NCBI RefSeq assembly: GCF_016804325.1
Contig: NZ_CP043627.1
Location: forward strand, 1,551,501 to 1,615,500
Reading direction: 5' to 3'
DNA from: Methylobacterium aquaticum
GTDB lineage: Bacteria > Pseudomonadota > Alphaproteobacteria > Rhizobiales > Beijerinckiaceae
Length of the DNA: 64,000 nt
The position numbers were made by a program, and so were the translations under genes. This document shows positions 11,061-24,092 of the stretch, in pieces (position 1 is the stretch's first letter; each line of letters opens with the position of its first letter). The notes beneath the pieces were generated by a model, which searched no databases, had not been told where the DNA came from, and saw only the letters and a program-made list of their open reading frames with translations.

Positions 11061-11200
11061 GTCATCCTGGGGCCGCGCAGCGGAACCCGGGATCCATGAC
11101 CGCTGACGATGCAGGACAAGGCGGGCCGCGTTCCGTCCCTTCCTGGACGGTCAGCGGTTATGGATCCCGGGTTCTCGCCTTCGGCGAGCCCCAGGATGAC
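11061..11200. repeat. Palindromic dispersed repeat, family A copy 2
   Basis: Same architecture and orientation as the copy at 3281-3420: the left arm begins GTCATCCTGGGGCC and the right arm ends CCAGGATGAC, with the CCCGGGATCCAT core in both arms. The arms differ from copy 1 at paired positions (C/T on the left, G/A on the right), a compensatory pattern that preserves the hairpin. Confidence 0.85.
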
Positions 11201-11240
11201 GAGGAGGATGTCGATCCGGCGGAGAGACCCGAATGATCGA

Positions 11241-12113
<873 letters not shown>

Positions 12114-12229
12114 TCAGCCTCAAGGCGTGTGATGGACGGCCCGCGCGAGGTGTCGGGATGGCGGGCGGCGCACCTTGCGGCGCTGTCAAGCTGCGGTCAA
12201 CTGCGCAGCCGCCCACCGACCGGGGAGGA

Positions 12230-12775
12230 TCAGGCCTCGTCGTCGAGCACGCCTTCGAGGGCGTAGTGGCGCACGGTGTGGCGGTTGGCGATCAGCTCGT
12301 CCACCGTCGGCTCGCCCTTCAGCGCCCGGGCGATGGCGAGCTTCGTCGCCTCGTAATTGGTGCGGTAGAGGTCCTTGCGGTCGAGGTTCGGGTCCTCGGG
12401 GCAGCGCGGGTCGAGCCAGATCATGATGATCATGCACAGCTCGTCGAGCCCGTCGCGGGGCAGGATGCCCTCGATGATGCAGTCGACGATGGCGTCGCCC
12501 GTCGCGGCCTGGACCACGCCGCCGAGCAACTCGACGTATTCGGCGGTGTGGATCGTCGCCTTGGTGGTCATCATCGTGGCCGGGCGCACCAGCTGGTTGA
12601 GGTCGCGCACCACGAACATCCGCGTGTGGCCCTGGACCTGCCCCATCATCGAGGCGAAGGCCTGCCCCACCGGGCCGCGCACCGAGCCGATCAGCACCTC
12701 GGGCATCGCGTCGGTGTACTGGCCCTCGGCCGCCAGCACGGTGGCCTCGCCGGTGCGGAAGACGATCTCGCTCAT
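12230..12775 (-). CDS. Formaldehyde-activating enzyme paralogue (Fae-like)
   Basis: Homologue of Fae, which condenses formaldehyde with tetrahydromethanopterin in methylotrophs. The 181-aa protein aligns across the whole family: LIGSVRGPVGQAFASMMG corresponds to LIIGPRGSPAETAF of true Fae, VRPATMMTTKATI to the CKPNTLMFNKVTI segment, and NYEATKLAIARALKGEP is almost identical to the Fae motif. However, the histidine before the first of these segments, proposed as catalytic in Fae, is replaced (the region reads YTDAMPEVLIG). This therefore looks like a Fae2/Fae3-type paralogue whose activity is not assured. The ATG at 12775 is preceded by GAGGAAT. The gene is divergent from a small 70-aa gene; no other methylotrophy gene is adjacent. 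Confidence 0.85.
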   Translation of the reverse strand: MSEIVFRTGEATVLAAEGQYTDAMPEVLIGSVRGPVGQAFASMMGQVQGHTRMFVVRDLNQLVRPATMMTTKATIHTAEYVELLGGVVQAATGDAIVDCIIEGILPRDGLDELCMIIMIWLDPRCPEDPNLDRKDLYRTNYEATKLAIARALKGEPTVDELIANRHTVRHYALEGVLDDEA

Positions 12776-12923
12776 GGTCCGATTCCTCGTGCTCGATTCC
12801 CGGCGCGGGTCGACCACGGCGACGCCCGCAGCGTCAACCGCGGCGACCCCATCGACCTGTCCGGAAATTGGTCTATAGGGCCGGGAGTTGGGGCATTCCG
12901 CCCCCGAAGGCTGATGCGGACGG

Positions 12924-13136
12924 ATGAGCGATCGCGACTGGACCCTGCGGGTGACGCCGACCGAGGCGGGCGTGCGGCTCGAACTGGACCTCGCCGACCT
13001 CGACGGCGCGCCGGTCACGGCGTCGATCGCCCTCGACCGGGCCGAGGCGCGCCACTTCGCCCGGGCGATGCTGGCGGCGGCCGGCGATGCGGCCGAGCGC
13101 ACCTTCCCGCACCCGCCCGTCCCGGACGAGGATTGA
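12924..13136 (+). CDS. Small protein of unknown function (70 aa)
   Basis: Begins MSDRDWTLRVTPTEAGVRLE and alternates hydrophobic and charged residues, suggesting two or three beta strands followed by a helix (DRAEARHFARAMLAAAGDA). It lies between divergent fae-like and convergent lipoprotein genes, fits the gap exactly and has genome-typical codon use, so I consider it real. No signal peptide, no recognised motif. Confidence 0.6.
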   Translation: MSDRDWTLRVTPTEAGVRLELDLADLDGAPVTASIALDRAEARHFARAMLAAAGDAAERTFPHPPVPDED

Positions 13137-13140
13137 AGGC

Positions 13141-13566
13141 TCAGTAGCGGCCCGGCAGGCGCGGCACCTTGGTGCCGGGCTTCTCGATCGGCTCGGCGCA
13201 GGAATAGACGAACTCGGTCTGGAGATCGGTGAACACCGTCTCGCCGACGATGGTGCAGGTCTCCCGCGCCGTCTCCTTGAGGTAGGTGGAGGCGGCCTCC
13301 GAGAAGCGGCGCCGGCGGGTGAGCGCCGGGTCCTGGCCCTCCATGCCGCAGCCGGCAATCTCCCGCAGGTTGTTCGAGACGATCAGGACCTTGCGCTCGC
13401 GGCGCTGGTCGTAGACCTCGTAGGGGGCGTTGCAGCCGATCGTGACCACCTGCGGCTGGAGGCCGACATAGGTCTTCGAGATGTAGGAGAATTCGGTGCA
13501 GCCGGCTGCCGCCACGACGGCGCCCGCCACGGCGACGAGGGCGAGCCTCCCTGGTCCTGTCCGCAT
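13141..13566 (-). CDS. Putative lipoprotein of unknown function
   Basis: 141-aa protein with a short basic start, a hydrophobic segment and a lipobox VAAAGC, giving a lipid-modified Cys at residue 23. The mature part has four more cysteines (IGCNAPYE, IAGCGMEG, RETCTIV, VYSCAEP). The ATG at 13566 has AAGGA six bases upstream, better than the ATG 18 bases earlier. The stop lies 4 bases from that of the convergent 70-aa gene. The family is not recognised. Confidence 0.75.
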   Translation of the reverse strand: MRTGPGRLALVAVAGAVVAAAGCTEFSYISKTYVGLQPQVVTIGCNAPYEVYDQRRERKVLIVSNNLREIAGCGMEGQDPALTRRRRFSEAASTYLKETARETCTIVGETVFTDLQTEFVYSCAEPIEKPGTKVPRLPGRY

Positions 13567-13632
13567 CCCCGATCCTTCCCGCATCCTCAGGCCCAGCTTT
13601 GAGCCGGGGCGGGCGCGGCGGTCAAGCCCGGG

Positions 13633-13877
13633 TCAGGAGGTGGGCTCGTCCTCCTCCACCGCGTCGTCGGGGGCAAAGGCGGTTGCTCGGTCGCAGCGTG
13701 CACGAAGTCGTCGTCCAGCGGGCCGACGAGATCACGGAGCCAATCCCATTCACCCGGGACGTCCGCCGGCATCTCGACCGGCTCGTCCAGGGCTGCCTCG
13801 ACGTCGGCATCGAGCGGTTGCACGCGCTCCTGAAGCCAGTCCAAGCTTCCCGGCACCGGCTTGTCGGGCTCGATCAT
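13633..13877 (-). pseudogene. Small acidic protein, frame interrupted by one base
   Basis: From the ATG at 13877 (GGAG six bases upstream) the frame encodes MIEPDKPVPGSLDWLQERV and continues as an acidic, Trp-containing protein. At the G-run 13669-13673 the frame switches to an unlike, Arg/Pro-rich tail ending at 13587. Restoring one base in that run gives instead a tail PPDDAVEEDEPTS with a stop at 13633, in keeping with the acidic character of the rest (about 81 aa). The family is unknown; an antitoxin-like small protein is possible but not supported by any motif. The frameshift may be a sequence error. Confidence 0.5.
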
Positions 13878-13938
13878 GCGCATCTCCAGGGTTGCGGCCC
13901 ATCATGACGATGGGCCGTCCCCTTAAGGCAAGCGCCCC

Positions 13939-17688
<3,750 letters not shown>

Positions 17689-17785
17689 CGGGGTGGGGTT
17701 CCAGCGGGTCGGGCAGGTGCGGAATCGGACCGGGCCGCGCGATGCGGCCCGGGATCATGTCAGCGGTGAGGAGACCTTGGGGAAA

Positions 17786-18700
17786 TCAGGCCGCCACCTT
17801 CTCCGCCACCACCGGCGTCGCGCGCAAGCCCAGCAAATGGCAGATCGCGTAGACGAGGTCGGCGCGGTTCATGGTGTAGAAGTGGAAATCGGTGATGCCG
17901 CGGTCGACGAGATCCAGCACCTGCTCGGCGGCGACCGCCGCGGCCACCAGCTTGCGGGTGGCAACGTCGTTCTCCAGCCCCTCGAAGCGGGCGGCGAGCC
18001 AGTCCGGCACCGAGGCGCCGGTGCGGCGGGCGAAGTTGGCGGCCTGCTTGAAGTTCTGCACCGGCAGGATGCCGGGGATGATCGGGATGTCGATGCCGCG
18101 CGCCCGCACCCGGTCGAGGTATCGGAAGAACAGGTCGTTCTCGAAGAAGAACTGGGAGATGGCGCGGTCGGCGCCGCAATCGACCTTGGCCTTCAGCGCG
18201 TCGAGGTCCTGGTCGAGGGAGCCGGCCTCGGGGTGGCGCTCCGGATAGGCCGAGACCGAGACCTCGAAATCGCCGATGCGCTTGATGCCGGCGACGAGGT
18301 CGCAGGAGCGCTCGTAGCCGCCCGGATGCGCCGTGTAGGCGGTGCCGACGCCCTCCGCCGGGTCGCCGCGCAGGGCCACGATGTGGCGCACGCCGGCCTC
18401 GTGATAGGCGCGCACCACGTCGTCGACCTCACCCTTGGTGGCGGCCACGCAGGTGAGGTGGGCGGCGGGCTTCAGCTCGGTCTCGCGCACCAGGCGCGAC
18501 ACGGTGTTGTGGGTGCGCTCGCGGGTCGAGCCGCCGGCGCCGTAGGTCACCGAGACGAAGTCGGGGCCGAGCGGCGCCAGGCGCTCGATCGACGACCACA
18601 GGGTCGCCTCCATCTCCTCGGTCTTCGGCGGGAAGAACTCGAACGAGACGCGGATCGGGCGGTGGCTCTCGCGGCTCGGGCGGAAGGCGGTGGGGTACAT
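17786..18700 (-). CDS. metF: 5,10-Methylenetetrahydrofolate reductase
   Basis: FAD enzyme reducing methylene-THF to methyl-THF, the methyl donor used by MetH. The 304-aa protein carries the family start RVSFEFFPPKTEEME, the FAD/folate segments VTYGAGGSTRERTHNTV, AHLTCVAATKGEV and IVALRGDP, and the C-terminal DFHFYTMNRADLVYAICHLLG. It lies 30 bp after the regulator gene and 97 bp before metH on the same strand, so the three genes very likely form one methionine-synthesis transcript. Confidence 0.98.
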   Translation of the reverse strand: MYPTAFRPSRESHRPIRVSFEFFPPKTEEMEATLWSSIERLAPLGPDFVSVTYGAGGSTRERTHNTVSRLVRETELKPAAHLTCVAATKGEVDDVVRAYHEAGVRHIVALRGDPAEGVGTAYTAHPGGYERSCDLVAGIKRIGDFEVSVSAYPERHPEAGSLDQDLDALKAKVDCGADRAISQFFFENDLFFRYLDRVRARGIDIPIIPGILPVQNFKQAANFARRTGASVPDWLAARFEGLENDVATRKLVAAAVAAEQVLDLVDRGITDFHFYTMNRADLVYAICHLLGLRATPVVAEKVAA

Positions 18701-18730
18701 CGGCAGCCTCGGCGAAAGAGGGGATTGGGA

Positions 18731-19737
18731 TCAGGCGACGGCGCGGTCGGGCAGCCCGGCACCGATCTGCTGATCGGCGGCGGCCTGCGGGTGATGGGCG
18801 AGCCAGAGCGTGACGGTGAGCTGGTGCTCCGCGCCCCCGGAGGGCGCGAGGTGACGCAGCCGCACGTCGGTCAGGCCGGCCTCGGAGAGCCAGTCCGCAA
18901 CCTGCTCCGGGGCGAAGCCGAGGCGGCGATGCGCCTCGTCCGTCCGCAGGAATTCCAGGCTGTGGGGCGCGAAATCGACCACGAGCAGGCGGCCGCCCGG
19001 GGCGACGAGGCGGGCGGCCTCGCGAAGCGCCCGCGCCGGGTCGTCGAGATAGTGCAGCACCTGGTGGATCAGCACGAGGTCGAAGCTCGCCCGGCCGAAG
19101 GGCGGGGCGTGGATGTCGCCCTGGCGCAGGTCGATCCGGGTCAGTCCCTGGCGCTCCAGGTTGGCGCGGGCGACCGAGAGCATCGTGTGGTTGGCATCGA
19201 GCCCCGTCGCCCGGGCGGCCCGCGGCGCCAGGAGCCCGAGCATCCGCCCGGTGCCGGTGCCGAGATCGACGAGGCTGCCGATCGGGCCGCTTCCGAGCGC
19301 GTCGAGCACCGCCGCCTCGACGGTGGCCTCCGGCACGTGGAGCGAGCGCACCCGGTCCCATTGCGGCGCGAGCCGGGCAAAGAAGCTTTGCGCCGCCTCC
19401 GCGCGCTGCGCCCGCACCGCCTGGAGCCGGGCCCGGTCCTCGGAGAGCGGCGGCGCCGCGGTGTCGAGGGCGGCGATAAGGGGGCGACCAGCCCGGCCAC
19501 CCCCTCGCGCAGGCGAAAGAACGCCCAGGCGCCCTCGCGGTGGCGCACCACCAGCCCGGCCTCGACCAGGAGCTTGAGGTGGCGCGAGATCCGCGGCTGC
19601 GACTGGCCGAGGATGTCGGTGAGGTCGGAGACCGACAATTCGCCCTCGCCGAGCAGCACCAGGATGCGCAGGCGCGTCTCCTCCGCGGCGGCCCGCAGCA
19701 CGCTCAAGGCGTCGACGAAGGGGACGGTGGCGGTCAT
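18731..19737 (-). pseudogene. ArsR-family regulator fused to SAM methyltransferase (SahR-like), frame interrupted
   Basis: The N-terminal part (from the ATG at 19737, MTATVPFVDALSVLRAAAEE) is an ArsR winged helix with recognition segment QSQPRISRHLKLLVEAGLV. The C-terminal part, in another frame, is a class I methyltransferase with SAM loop LVDLGTGTGRMLGLL and motif VLHYLDDPARALREA. One missing base in the G-run 19480-19484 separates them; restoring it gives a continuous protein of about 335 aa linked by LIAALDTAAPPLSEDRARL. ArsR-methyltransferase fusions in front of met genes are typical of Alphaproteobacteria and resemble the SahR regulators thought to sense S-adenosylhomocysteine. Autoregulation is suggested by the palindrome 30 bp upstream. 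The break is probably a sequence error rather than true inactivation. Confidence 0.85.
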
Positions 19738-19766
19738 ACCTGAGGGCTCCTCGCCTCCAATGCGAA

Positions 19767-19786
19767 ACATAAAGATATCTTTATGT
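19767..19786. promoter_or_regulatory. Probable operator of the metF-metH operon
   Basis: A 20-bp perfect palindrome, ACATAAAGATATCTTTATGT, in an otherwise G+C-rich sequence, placed 30 bp before the start codon of the ArsR-methyltransferase gene. The centre ATAAAGATATCTTTAT looks like the operator type reported for SahR-like regulators (from memory). It lies where a repressor would block the operon promoter; the divergent topoisomerase gene starts about 170 bp to the right. Confidence 0.8.
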
Positions 19787-19957
19787 GAGGAATGCCGAGG
19801 GCGCAAGCGGCGTTTCGCGGGCGGAACCGTGGCGGTGAGGGTGAACCGCGCGAATGCGAAGCCGAGAGCTGCACTCATTCGGGGAAGAGCCGTCTGGGAA
19901 GCCCGCGCCCTTTCTTTTCGCGGTGCCCCGCGTTGACCGTACCCGGGAGCCTCCGGT

Positions 19958-22420
19958 ATGTTCCCGCTTCGTTCGGGCCATCCGCCCGTTCAGGAGCGTC
20001 CCGCTGCCATGGCGCAGGCCACCTCCCCCGGCTCATCCTCCTCGGGAAAGACGCTGTTCTTCTTCGAGAAGCCCTCGGCGATGCGCCAGGTGCAGCGGTT
20101 CTTCCGCTCGCCCAGCACGGTCTGCGTCGCGGCCGAGGGGCACCTGCTGGAAGTGGCCGAGCCCGGGGAGATCCGGCCGGACTGGAAGCCCTGGCGCTTC
20201 GACGCGCTGCCGATCGCCATGGAACGGCTGCCGGTCGCTCCCGGGCACGGCCGCTCGGGCCAGTCGCACGCGCCGAAGCTCGCGGCGATCCGCCAGGCGC
20301 TCGCCGGGGTCGAGCGGGTGATCATCGCCACCGATCCGGGCCGCGAGGGCTCGATGATCGCCTGGGAGGTCCTGGAGCATCTCGGCTGGCGCGGCCGGGT
20401 CGATCGGTTGCGGCTGGGGGCGCTGGACGAGATCTCGATCCGCCGCGCCTTCGGGCTGCTGGCGCGCGAGGACGATTCCGGCGAGCGCGACTATGCCGCC
20501 TATCTCGAGGCCCTGTGCCGGCAATACGAGGATTGGCATCTCGGCCTCAACGGGACCCGGGCGGTGTCGTTGCGCCTGCGCCCGCCGGCCTTCCGCGAGC
20601 CCTGGCGCTTCGGCGGGGTGCAGACGCCGACGCTCGCCATCCTGGCCGATCTCGAGGAGCGCATCCGCAATTTCGTGCCGCGCGACTTCTACAAGATCGC
20701 CCTGCCGGTGACGACGCAGAGCGGCGCGGGCCTGACGCTCTGGCACGCGCCGAAGGACAAGATCTTCGCGATCGAGGATGCCGAGACGATCCGCGACGCG
20801 GCCGAGGGATGGGCCGGTCCCCTGGCGGTGGTGCAGAAGGACGTGCGCCGGACGCCGCCGAAGCTCTTTTCGAAGGATACCCTGGCCCGCGCCTGCGCCA
20901 AGCGCTTCGGCTGGGACCCGCAGGTGACGGCGCGCCACGCGCAAGCCCTCTACGACAAGGGCTATCTCAGCTACCCCCGCACCGAGTCGGTGCATCTGCC
21001 GGACTCGCAAGCCAAGGACGCCGCCGCGGTGCTGGCGGCGATCGCGGTCGCCGACAAGGACCTGACGGCCCACAACCCGGCGACGCCGCAGATCCGCCGC
21101 GGGCCGAAGGGGCATTACGTCAAGGACCCGGGCGAGCACCACGCCATCGTCCCGTTGCGCAAGGTGCCGGGCCCCGGCGACGCCGCGCCCGAGGCGTTGC
21201 GGCTGTGGCTGCTCGTCGCCAAGAATTTTTTGGCCGCCCACATGGCCGACGGGATCGATGCCCGGACCACGGTCACGGCCGAGGTGGCGACGCCGCTCGG
21301 GTCCAAGCGCTTCGTCATCACCGGCAGCGTGGTGAAGGTGCCGGGCTGGCGCGCCCTCTACGGCACCGAGGCCGACGAGGACGAGGTGGTGCCCGGCAAG
21401 GCCAAGGCCGACGACGAGCCGACCACCGGGCGCCTGCCGCCGGTGCGCGACGGCGAGGCCGGGCGGGGCGGCGAGCCGGTGATCGAGACCGCCCGGACCG
21501 AGCCGCCGCGGCGTATCACCCGGGGCGAGTTGCCGGTGGTGATGGGCCGCCTCATCGACCAGATCGAGGACCCGGCCCTGAAGCGGGCGCTGGAGAACCC
21601 CGCCAACCCGACCGAGCCGAAGGGGCTGGGCACCGCCGCGACCCGCGACGCGGTGCTGCCGAAGCTGCTGAAGAGCCACTACGTCACGCTGCTCAAGGGC
21701 AAGGACCCGGCCATCACCGTGACCGAGGTGGGCCTCGCCTTCATCGCCGCGGTGCGCCGGGTGTTCCCGGCCTATGGCGACCCGGTCGGTCGGGCGGTGT
21801 TCGAGTCCGAACTGGCCGAGATCGGCCGGGCGACGACCAAGGCCGAGGCGGTCCGCCGGGCCGAGGCGTTCCGCCAGCGCACCCGCGAGCGGGTCGAGGC
21901 GCTGATCGGCGCGGTTTCGGGCGCCGAGCGGCTGGCGGTGGAGGGCGAGGTCCCGCCCCGCGGCGGCCGGGCGCCGACCGCCGCGATGGTGTCCTTCGCC
22001 AAGTCACTCGCCGCCCGCAAGGGCATCCCCCTCCCCCCGGAGGCGACCCGCGAGGCCGGGGCCTGCCGGCTGTTCCTCAACACCCATGCGGGGCCGAGAA
22101 CCGCGTTGGGGGAGGAACGGACCGGTCCGGCGGGCGACGGCGCGACCCGACCGCCGACCCCGGCGATGCTGCGCTTTGCCGCCTCGCTCGCGCGGGAGAA
22201 GCGCATGGAGGCCCTGCCGCCCGAGATCGAGACCGATTTCAACGCCTGCCGCGCCTTCCTCGACGCCCATGCCGGCGGCGAGGCGAAGGCACCCTCCTCC
22301 CGCGAGGCGCCGGCCAAGAAGACCACCGCGAAAAAGGCTGGCGCGACGAAGCCCCGCCGCCCCCGCAACCCGGCGAGCCCGGCCAGCGCCCCCCGCCGTC
22401 GCCGCACTGCGGAGGCGTGA
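19958..22420 (+). CDS. Type IA DNA topoisomerase (TopB-like)
   Basis: Single-strand-passing topoisomerase of the topoisomerase III type. The N-terminal TOPRIM region has EKPSAMRQVQRFF and the acidic motif ATDPGREGS, a variant of the usual DxDxEG; the active-site tyrosine is in GYLSYPRTES. The C-terminal part carries two related ~50-residue repeats (about 673-725 and 731-780: PTAAMVSFAKSLAARKG and PTPAMLRFAASLAREKR, each followed by an ACR(L/A)FL segment) and ends in a Lys/Ala/Arg-rich basic tail that likely binds DNA. No zinc ribbons are seen. At 820 aa it is longer than E. coli TopB. Start is either 19958 (GGGAG eight bases upstream) or the ATG at 20009. It is probably a second type IA enzyme rather than housekeeping TopA. 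Confidence 0.85.
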   Translation: MFPLRSGHPPVQERPAAMAQATSPGSSSSGKTLFFFEKPSAMRQVQRFFRSPSTVCVAAEGHLLEVAEPGEIRPDWKPWRFDALPIAMERLPVAPGHGRSGQSHAPKLAAIRQALAGVERVIIATDPGREGSMIAWEVLEHLGWRGRVDRLRLGALDEISIRRAFGLLAREDDSGERDYAAYLEALCRQYEDWHLGLNGTRAVSLRLRPPAFREPWRFGGVQTPTLAILADLEERIRNFVPRDFYKIALPVTTQSGAGLTLWHAPKDKIFAIEDAETIRDAAEGWAGPLAVVQKDVRRTPPKLFSKDTLARACAKRFGWDPQVTARHAQALYDKGYLSYPRTESVHLPDSQAKDAAAVLAAIAVADKDLTAHNPATPQIRRGPKGHYVKDPGEHHAIVPLRKVPGPGDAAPEALRLWLLVAKNFLAAHMADGIDARTTVTAEVATPLGSKRFVITGSVVKVPGWRALYGTEADEDEVVPGKAKADDEPTTGRLPPVRDGEAGRGGEPVIETARTEPPRRITRGELPVVMGRLIDQIEDPALKRALENPANPTEPKGLGTAATRDAVLPKLLKSHYVTLLKGKDPAITVTEVGLAFIAAVRRVFPAYGDPVGRAVFESELAEIGRATTKAEAVRRAEAFRQRTRERVEALIGAVSGAERLAVEGEVPPRGGRAPTAAMVSFAKSLAARKGIPLPPEATREAGACRLFLNTHAGPRTALGEERTGPAGDGATRPPTPAMLRFAASLAREKRMEALPPEIETDFNACRAFLDAHAGGEAKAPSSREAPAKKTTAKKAGATKPRRPRNPASPASAPRRRRTAEA

Positions 22421-22528
22421 GGCGAGTGCCGGCAAACAATCGCCCACGCGCCCGCACGAGACGGCTGGACAGGCGATCCGAGCGTCTCTATACCGCCGCT
22501 CAACGCCGCTGCCCCACGCAGCCGGCGG

Positions 22529-22604
22529 GCCCGGGTAGCTCAGTTGGTAGAGCATGCGACTGAAAATCGCAGTGTCGGCGGTTCGACTCCGTCCCCGGGC
22601 ACCA
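22529..22604 (+). tRNA. tRNA-Phe (GAA)
   Basis: 76-nt cloverleaf including an encoded CCA: acceptor GCCCGGG pairs with CCCGGGC, D-arm TAGCTCAGTTGGTAGAGCA, anticodon stem-loop GCGACTGAAAATCGC with anticodon GAA, T-arm GGCGGTTCGACTCCGTC. It is identical to the second copy 161 bp downstream. Confidence 0.97.
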
Positions 22605-22689
22605 CTCTCTCGTCCCTGACGGGAGTGGTGCCGTCCTTCAGCTTAGGACGATCTCTTGTGCTTGGACCGCCGCCTCGCGCGGCCGGTGC

Positions 22690-22765
22690 GCCCGGGTAGC
22701 TCAGTTGGTAGAGCATGCGACTGAAAATCGCAGTGTCGGCGGTTCGACTCCGTCCCCGGGCACCA
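22690..22765 (+). tRNA. tRNA-Phe (GAA), second identical copy
   Basis: Same 76 nt as the upstream copy, with anticodon GAA and encoded CCA. The 85-bp spacer is not part of the duplication on the right side, while a few bases before each acceptor stem (GCCGG) resemble each other. Confidence 0.97.
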
Positions 22766-22905
22766 TTTCTCCAAACAATCCAGACCATTGATTGAGGCCG
22801 GCAAGAAAGCCGAGCAGACTTTCCTGCGCTGTTCTCGTATTTCGCGTCGACAGACGATGGCTCGGCCTCCTGTCGAAGTCGAACGCCCATCATTCTTCCC
22901 TGAAC

Positions 22906-23038
22906 GTCATCCCGGGGCTCGCCATAGGCGAGAACCCGGGATCCATAGCCGCTGACCTTTCAGGATGAAGCGGAACGCCTTGTCTGGCATCGTCAGCGTT
23001 CATGGGTCCCGGGTTCCGCTGCGCGGCCCCCGGATGAC
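22906..23038. repeat. Palindromic dispersed repeat, family A copy 3 (inverted)
   Basis: The left arm (GTCATCCCGGGGCTCGCC...) is the reverse complement of the right arm of copies 1 and 2, so the whole element is inserted in the opposite orientation. The arms share CCCGGGATCCAT and end CGGATGAC. It lies at the 3' side of msrQ. Confidence 0.85.
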
Positions 23039-23083
23039 GAGGAGGGCTTCAGATTTCCCGGCTCACTCGCCAGCCCGAGATCG

Positions 23084-23983
23084 TCAGGCCCTGGCCGCCC
23101 GCACCACCGGCCCCTTCGCCGACCCCTTGCCGCCCGACGCCGCCCGGCTCTGCCACAGGTTGAGCGGCACGGTCAGGATCACCGTGCCGAGCACCCACCA
23201 GGCCGGGCGCACGTCGTAGGAGAAGTCGAGGTTGGCGGACAACACCGCCGTGGCCGGCACGTTGGTGGCGAGGGCGTACCACAGGGCCTCCAGCCCCGCC
23301 GTGGCGAGGCCGGCGGCCACGCTGAGCCCTAGGAGCGGCAGCGGTGCGGTCGGCACCTTGAGGTGGTGCATCAGCCGCCAGCCCATCAGCGCCAGGAACA
23401 GCCCGCTCCAGTAGACCGGGTTCGAGACGTCGATCTTCGACTGGATGAAGAAGTGCAGCAGCGCCAGCGCTGTGAGCGGGTAGACCAGCCGGTGCAGCCG
23501 CGGCCAGGCCTTGCCGAGGCGGCGGATCATGCCGTCCGTCGAGGTGACGCCGAGCACGACGAGGCCGAGCAGCCCGACGAACCCGATGGTGAGGTAGATG
23601 CGGAACACGATCTCGCTCGCCACCCGGGCGAGGTCGAACTTCTGGTCGGCGACGTAGAGCGTGAAGTGGACCAGCGCGTAGGCGAGCGCGGTGAGGCCCA
23701 GCATCCGCCGCACCAGGATCAGCTTCGGCGCGTTGGCGATGCGCCGCATCGGCGTGACCGCGAGCGAGAGGATCAGGAACCGCACCGACCAGTCGCCCAT
23801 GGCGTGGAGATAGGCGGTGAGCGGCTTCGCGCCGAGGCGGTCGAGGGCGTAGGCCGCGGTGAACCACAGGCCGGGCGCCAGCGCGAGGAGGAAGACCGCG
23901 AGCTTGAACCGCGACAGGCGGCCGGCGCGGTCGAGCCAAGGGTAGGCCAGGCGAGGGTAGGCGATCTGGGGTTGGGCAGGCAT
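23084..23983 (-). CDS. msrQ: MsrQ-type heme-binding membrane subunit (ferric reductase-like)
   Basis: Inner-membrane haem b protein that passes electrons from the quinone or flavin pool to periplasmic MsrP, which repairs oxidised methionines. The 299-aa product has about six membrane helices with the family's histidines in ALAYALVHFTLYV, RLHRLVYPLTALALLHFFIQSK and the segment MRRIANAPKLILVRRMLGL that precedes the first haem helix. The ATG at 23983 (MPAQPQIAYP) was preferred over a longer frame to 24244 because the upstream residues have no membrane or signal character. The catalytic partner gene msrP is not adjacent in this window, which is unusual since the two are commonly an operon. Confidence 0.9.
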   Translation of the reverse strand: MPAQPQIAYPRLAYPWLDRAGRLSRFKLAVFLLALAPGLWFTAAYALDRLGAKPLTAYLHAMGDWSVRFLILSLAVTPMRRIANAPKLILVRRMLGLTALAYALVHFTLYVADQKFDLARVASEIVFRIYLTIGFVGLLGLVVLGVTSTDGMIRRLGKAWPRLHRLVYPLTALALLHFFIQSKIDVSNPVYWSGLFLALMGWRLMHHLKVPTAPLPLLGLSVAAGLATAGLEALWYALATNVPATAVLSANLDFSYDVRPAWWVLGTVILTVPLNLWQSRAASGGKGSAKGPVVRAARA

Positions 23984-24092
23984 TCGGGACCTGAGTGCGG
24001 TGCGGAATGCGCCACAGATAAGCCGCGAGCGGGGGTTTGACCCGACCCGCCGACCACACGATGGCGTGAGAGGCCGCCCCTCACCGGAGACG

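Larger units (their letters stand above)
10449..11240. other. Long intergenic stretch with palindromes, terminator and repeat
   Basis: 792 bp without a convincing gene. In order it holds two adjacent dyads (10484-10568), a G+C-rich terminator (10605-10636), about 420 bp (10640-11060) in which only weak frames exist, and a copy of palindromic repeat family A (11061-11200). The 10640-11060 part might be a decayed coding region, but I cannot name an ancestor. Confidence 0.6.
22421..23083. other. Intergenic region with two tRNA genes and a repeat
   Basis: No protein gene. It holds two tRNA-Phe genes (22529-22604 and 22690-22765), a hairpin directly after the first tRNA (CCACTC...GAGTGG), about 140 bp without obvious content, and palindromic repeat family A copy 3 (22906-23038), which abuts the end of msrQ. 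Confidence 0.8.

Noticed and set aside
10761..11099. Plus-strand frame beginning MTEKALTALIRKA, looking vaguely like a recombinase fragment
   Set aside because: Runs into palindromic repeat A, lacks any catalytic motif and has no ribosome site; kept only as part of the intergenic description.
17689..17785. Riboswitch between metF and metH
   Set aside because: Only 97 bp with a simple G+C hairpin; no cobalamin- or SAM-riboswitch consensus seen.
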